This document shows, in pieces, positions 63,856-64,000 of a stretch of 64,000 nucleotides of DNA. Under the pieces are notes generated by a model. The model saw only the letters and a list, made by a program, of their open reading frames with translations, was not told the DNA's origin and did not search any database. The position numbers and the translations under genes are program-made. Every line of letters starts with the position of its first letter. Position 1 is the first letter of the stretch. The stretch is from JBBRCE01 sp038205115 (lineage in GTDB: Bacteria > Planctomycetota > Planctomycetia > Pirellulales > JBBRCE01): assembly GCA_038205115.1 (NCBI GenBank), contig JBBRCE010000017.1, positions 28,741 through 92,740 on the forward strand, read 5' to 3'.

Positions 63856-64000
63856 ATGTGTCGGAAGGAACGGAAGCGGTTGGAGGCGTTGAGCCGGGGC
63901 AAGACGGGGAGTTTGAGCTTGGTGGCAGCGAGCGAACTGCTGGGACTGAGCTACCGCCAAGCGAAGCGGGCATGGTCGCGCTATCAATGCCAGGGCGACA
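63856..64000 (+). mobile_element. Start of an ISNCY-like transposase, cut by the window edge
   Basis: The first 48 codons of a transposase-like protein. The helix-turn-helix segment LVAASELLGLSYRQAKR and the following RYQCQGD match the N terminus of ISNCY/IS1202-type transposases. ATG 63856 is preceded by GGGAG (63842-63846). The left end of the element probably lies between 63790 and 63830 (around GAGAAATGTCCCC), but the inverted repeat cannot be confirmed without the right end. Confidence 0.7.

Noticed and set aside
63456..63973. Minus-strand frames opposite the mscS start and the ISNCY-like start
   Set aside because: They overlap better supported genes and have Ser/Pro/Arg-rich composition with no recognisable motif.

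Overview
This window looks like a chromosome segment from a planctomycete (Planctomycetota, probably Pirellulales-like). The evidence is the protein families present: a BBP7-like outer-membrane beta-barrel protein, a PVC-type propeller-HEAT-cytochrome c protein, a WD40 protein with a planctomycete-type cytochrome domain, two DUF1080 domains, an EF-hand-tailed sulfatase, a ThuA-like protein, a PEP-CTERM-anchored phosphoesterase and several membrane proteins with N-terminal zinc ribbons. No rRNA, tRNA or CRISPR array was seen.

Layout. 0-13 kb: a 2028-residue polytopic membrane protein, the BBP7-like protein, transaldolase, a thiamine-diphosphate 2-oxoacid decarboxylase with a cupin gene, a methyltransferase and a ferritin-like protein. 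13-31 kb: the PVC cytochrome protein, a TrhO-S4-RluA tRNA/RNA-modification fusion, a sulfatase, an assimilatory nitrite reductase with NirB and NirD fused, small secreted or membrane proteins (EF-hand, zinc ribbon, PH domain, Spy-like), a FabI-like reductase, MoaC and NrdR. 31-42 kb: a nine-gene type II secretion/type IV pilus-like operon in the order E-F-G-H-I-J-K-L-(M+C). 42-51 kb: lactate permease, a MurJ flippase in one open frame with a DUF1080 domain, an 87-residue conserved-looking protein, another DUF1080 protein, a zinc-ribbon membrane protein, a repeat-rich helical protein and an unknown secreted protein. 51.6-53.6 kb: a gene-poor stretch with an 18/19-nt tandem repeat and a decayed ISAs1-type transposase gene. 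53.8-64 kb: a large metzincin-type metalloprotease, an SDR, a sugar isomerase-like protein, the PEP-CTERM phosphoesterase, ThuA, a DUF2254/MscS gene pair with overlapping stop and start, and the first 48 codons of an ISNCY-like transposase cut by the window edge.

How the genes work together. The clearest multigene machine is the secretion operon: ATPase (E), platform (F), major pseudopilin (G), four minor pseudopilins (H, I, J, K) and an inner-membrane assembly built as PilM/PilN-like (L) and PilO/PilP-like (M+C) fusions. Its unusual trait is serine/glycine low-complexity sequence in three consecutive minor pseudopilins plus a six-residue tandem repeat in the platform protein. No secretin or prepilin peptidase gene is in the window, so those parts must be encoded elsewhere.

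The best candidates for something undescribed are the modified pseudopilin set, the TrhO-S4-RluA fusion, the MurJ-DUF1080 frame and the giant zinc-ribbon membrane protein. All functional statements come from reading motifs and family resemblance by eye; no database search was run.
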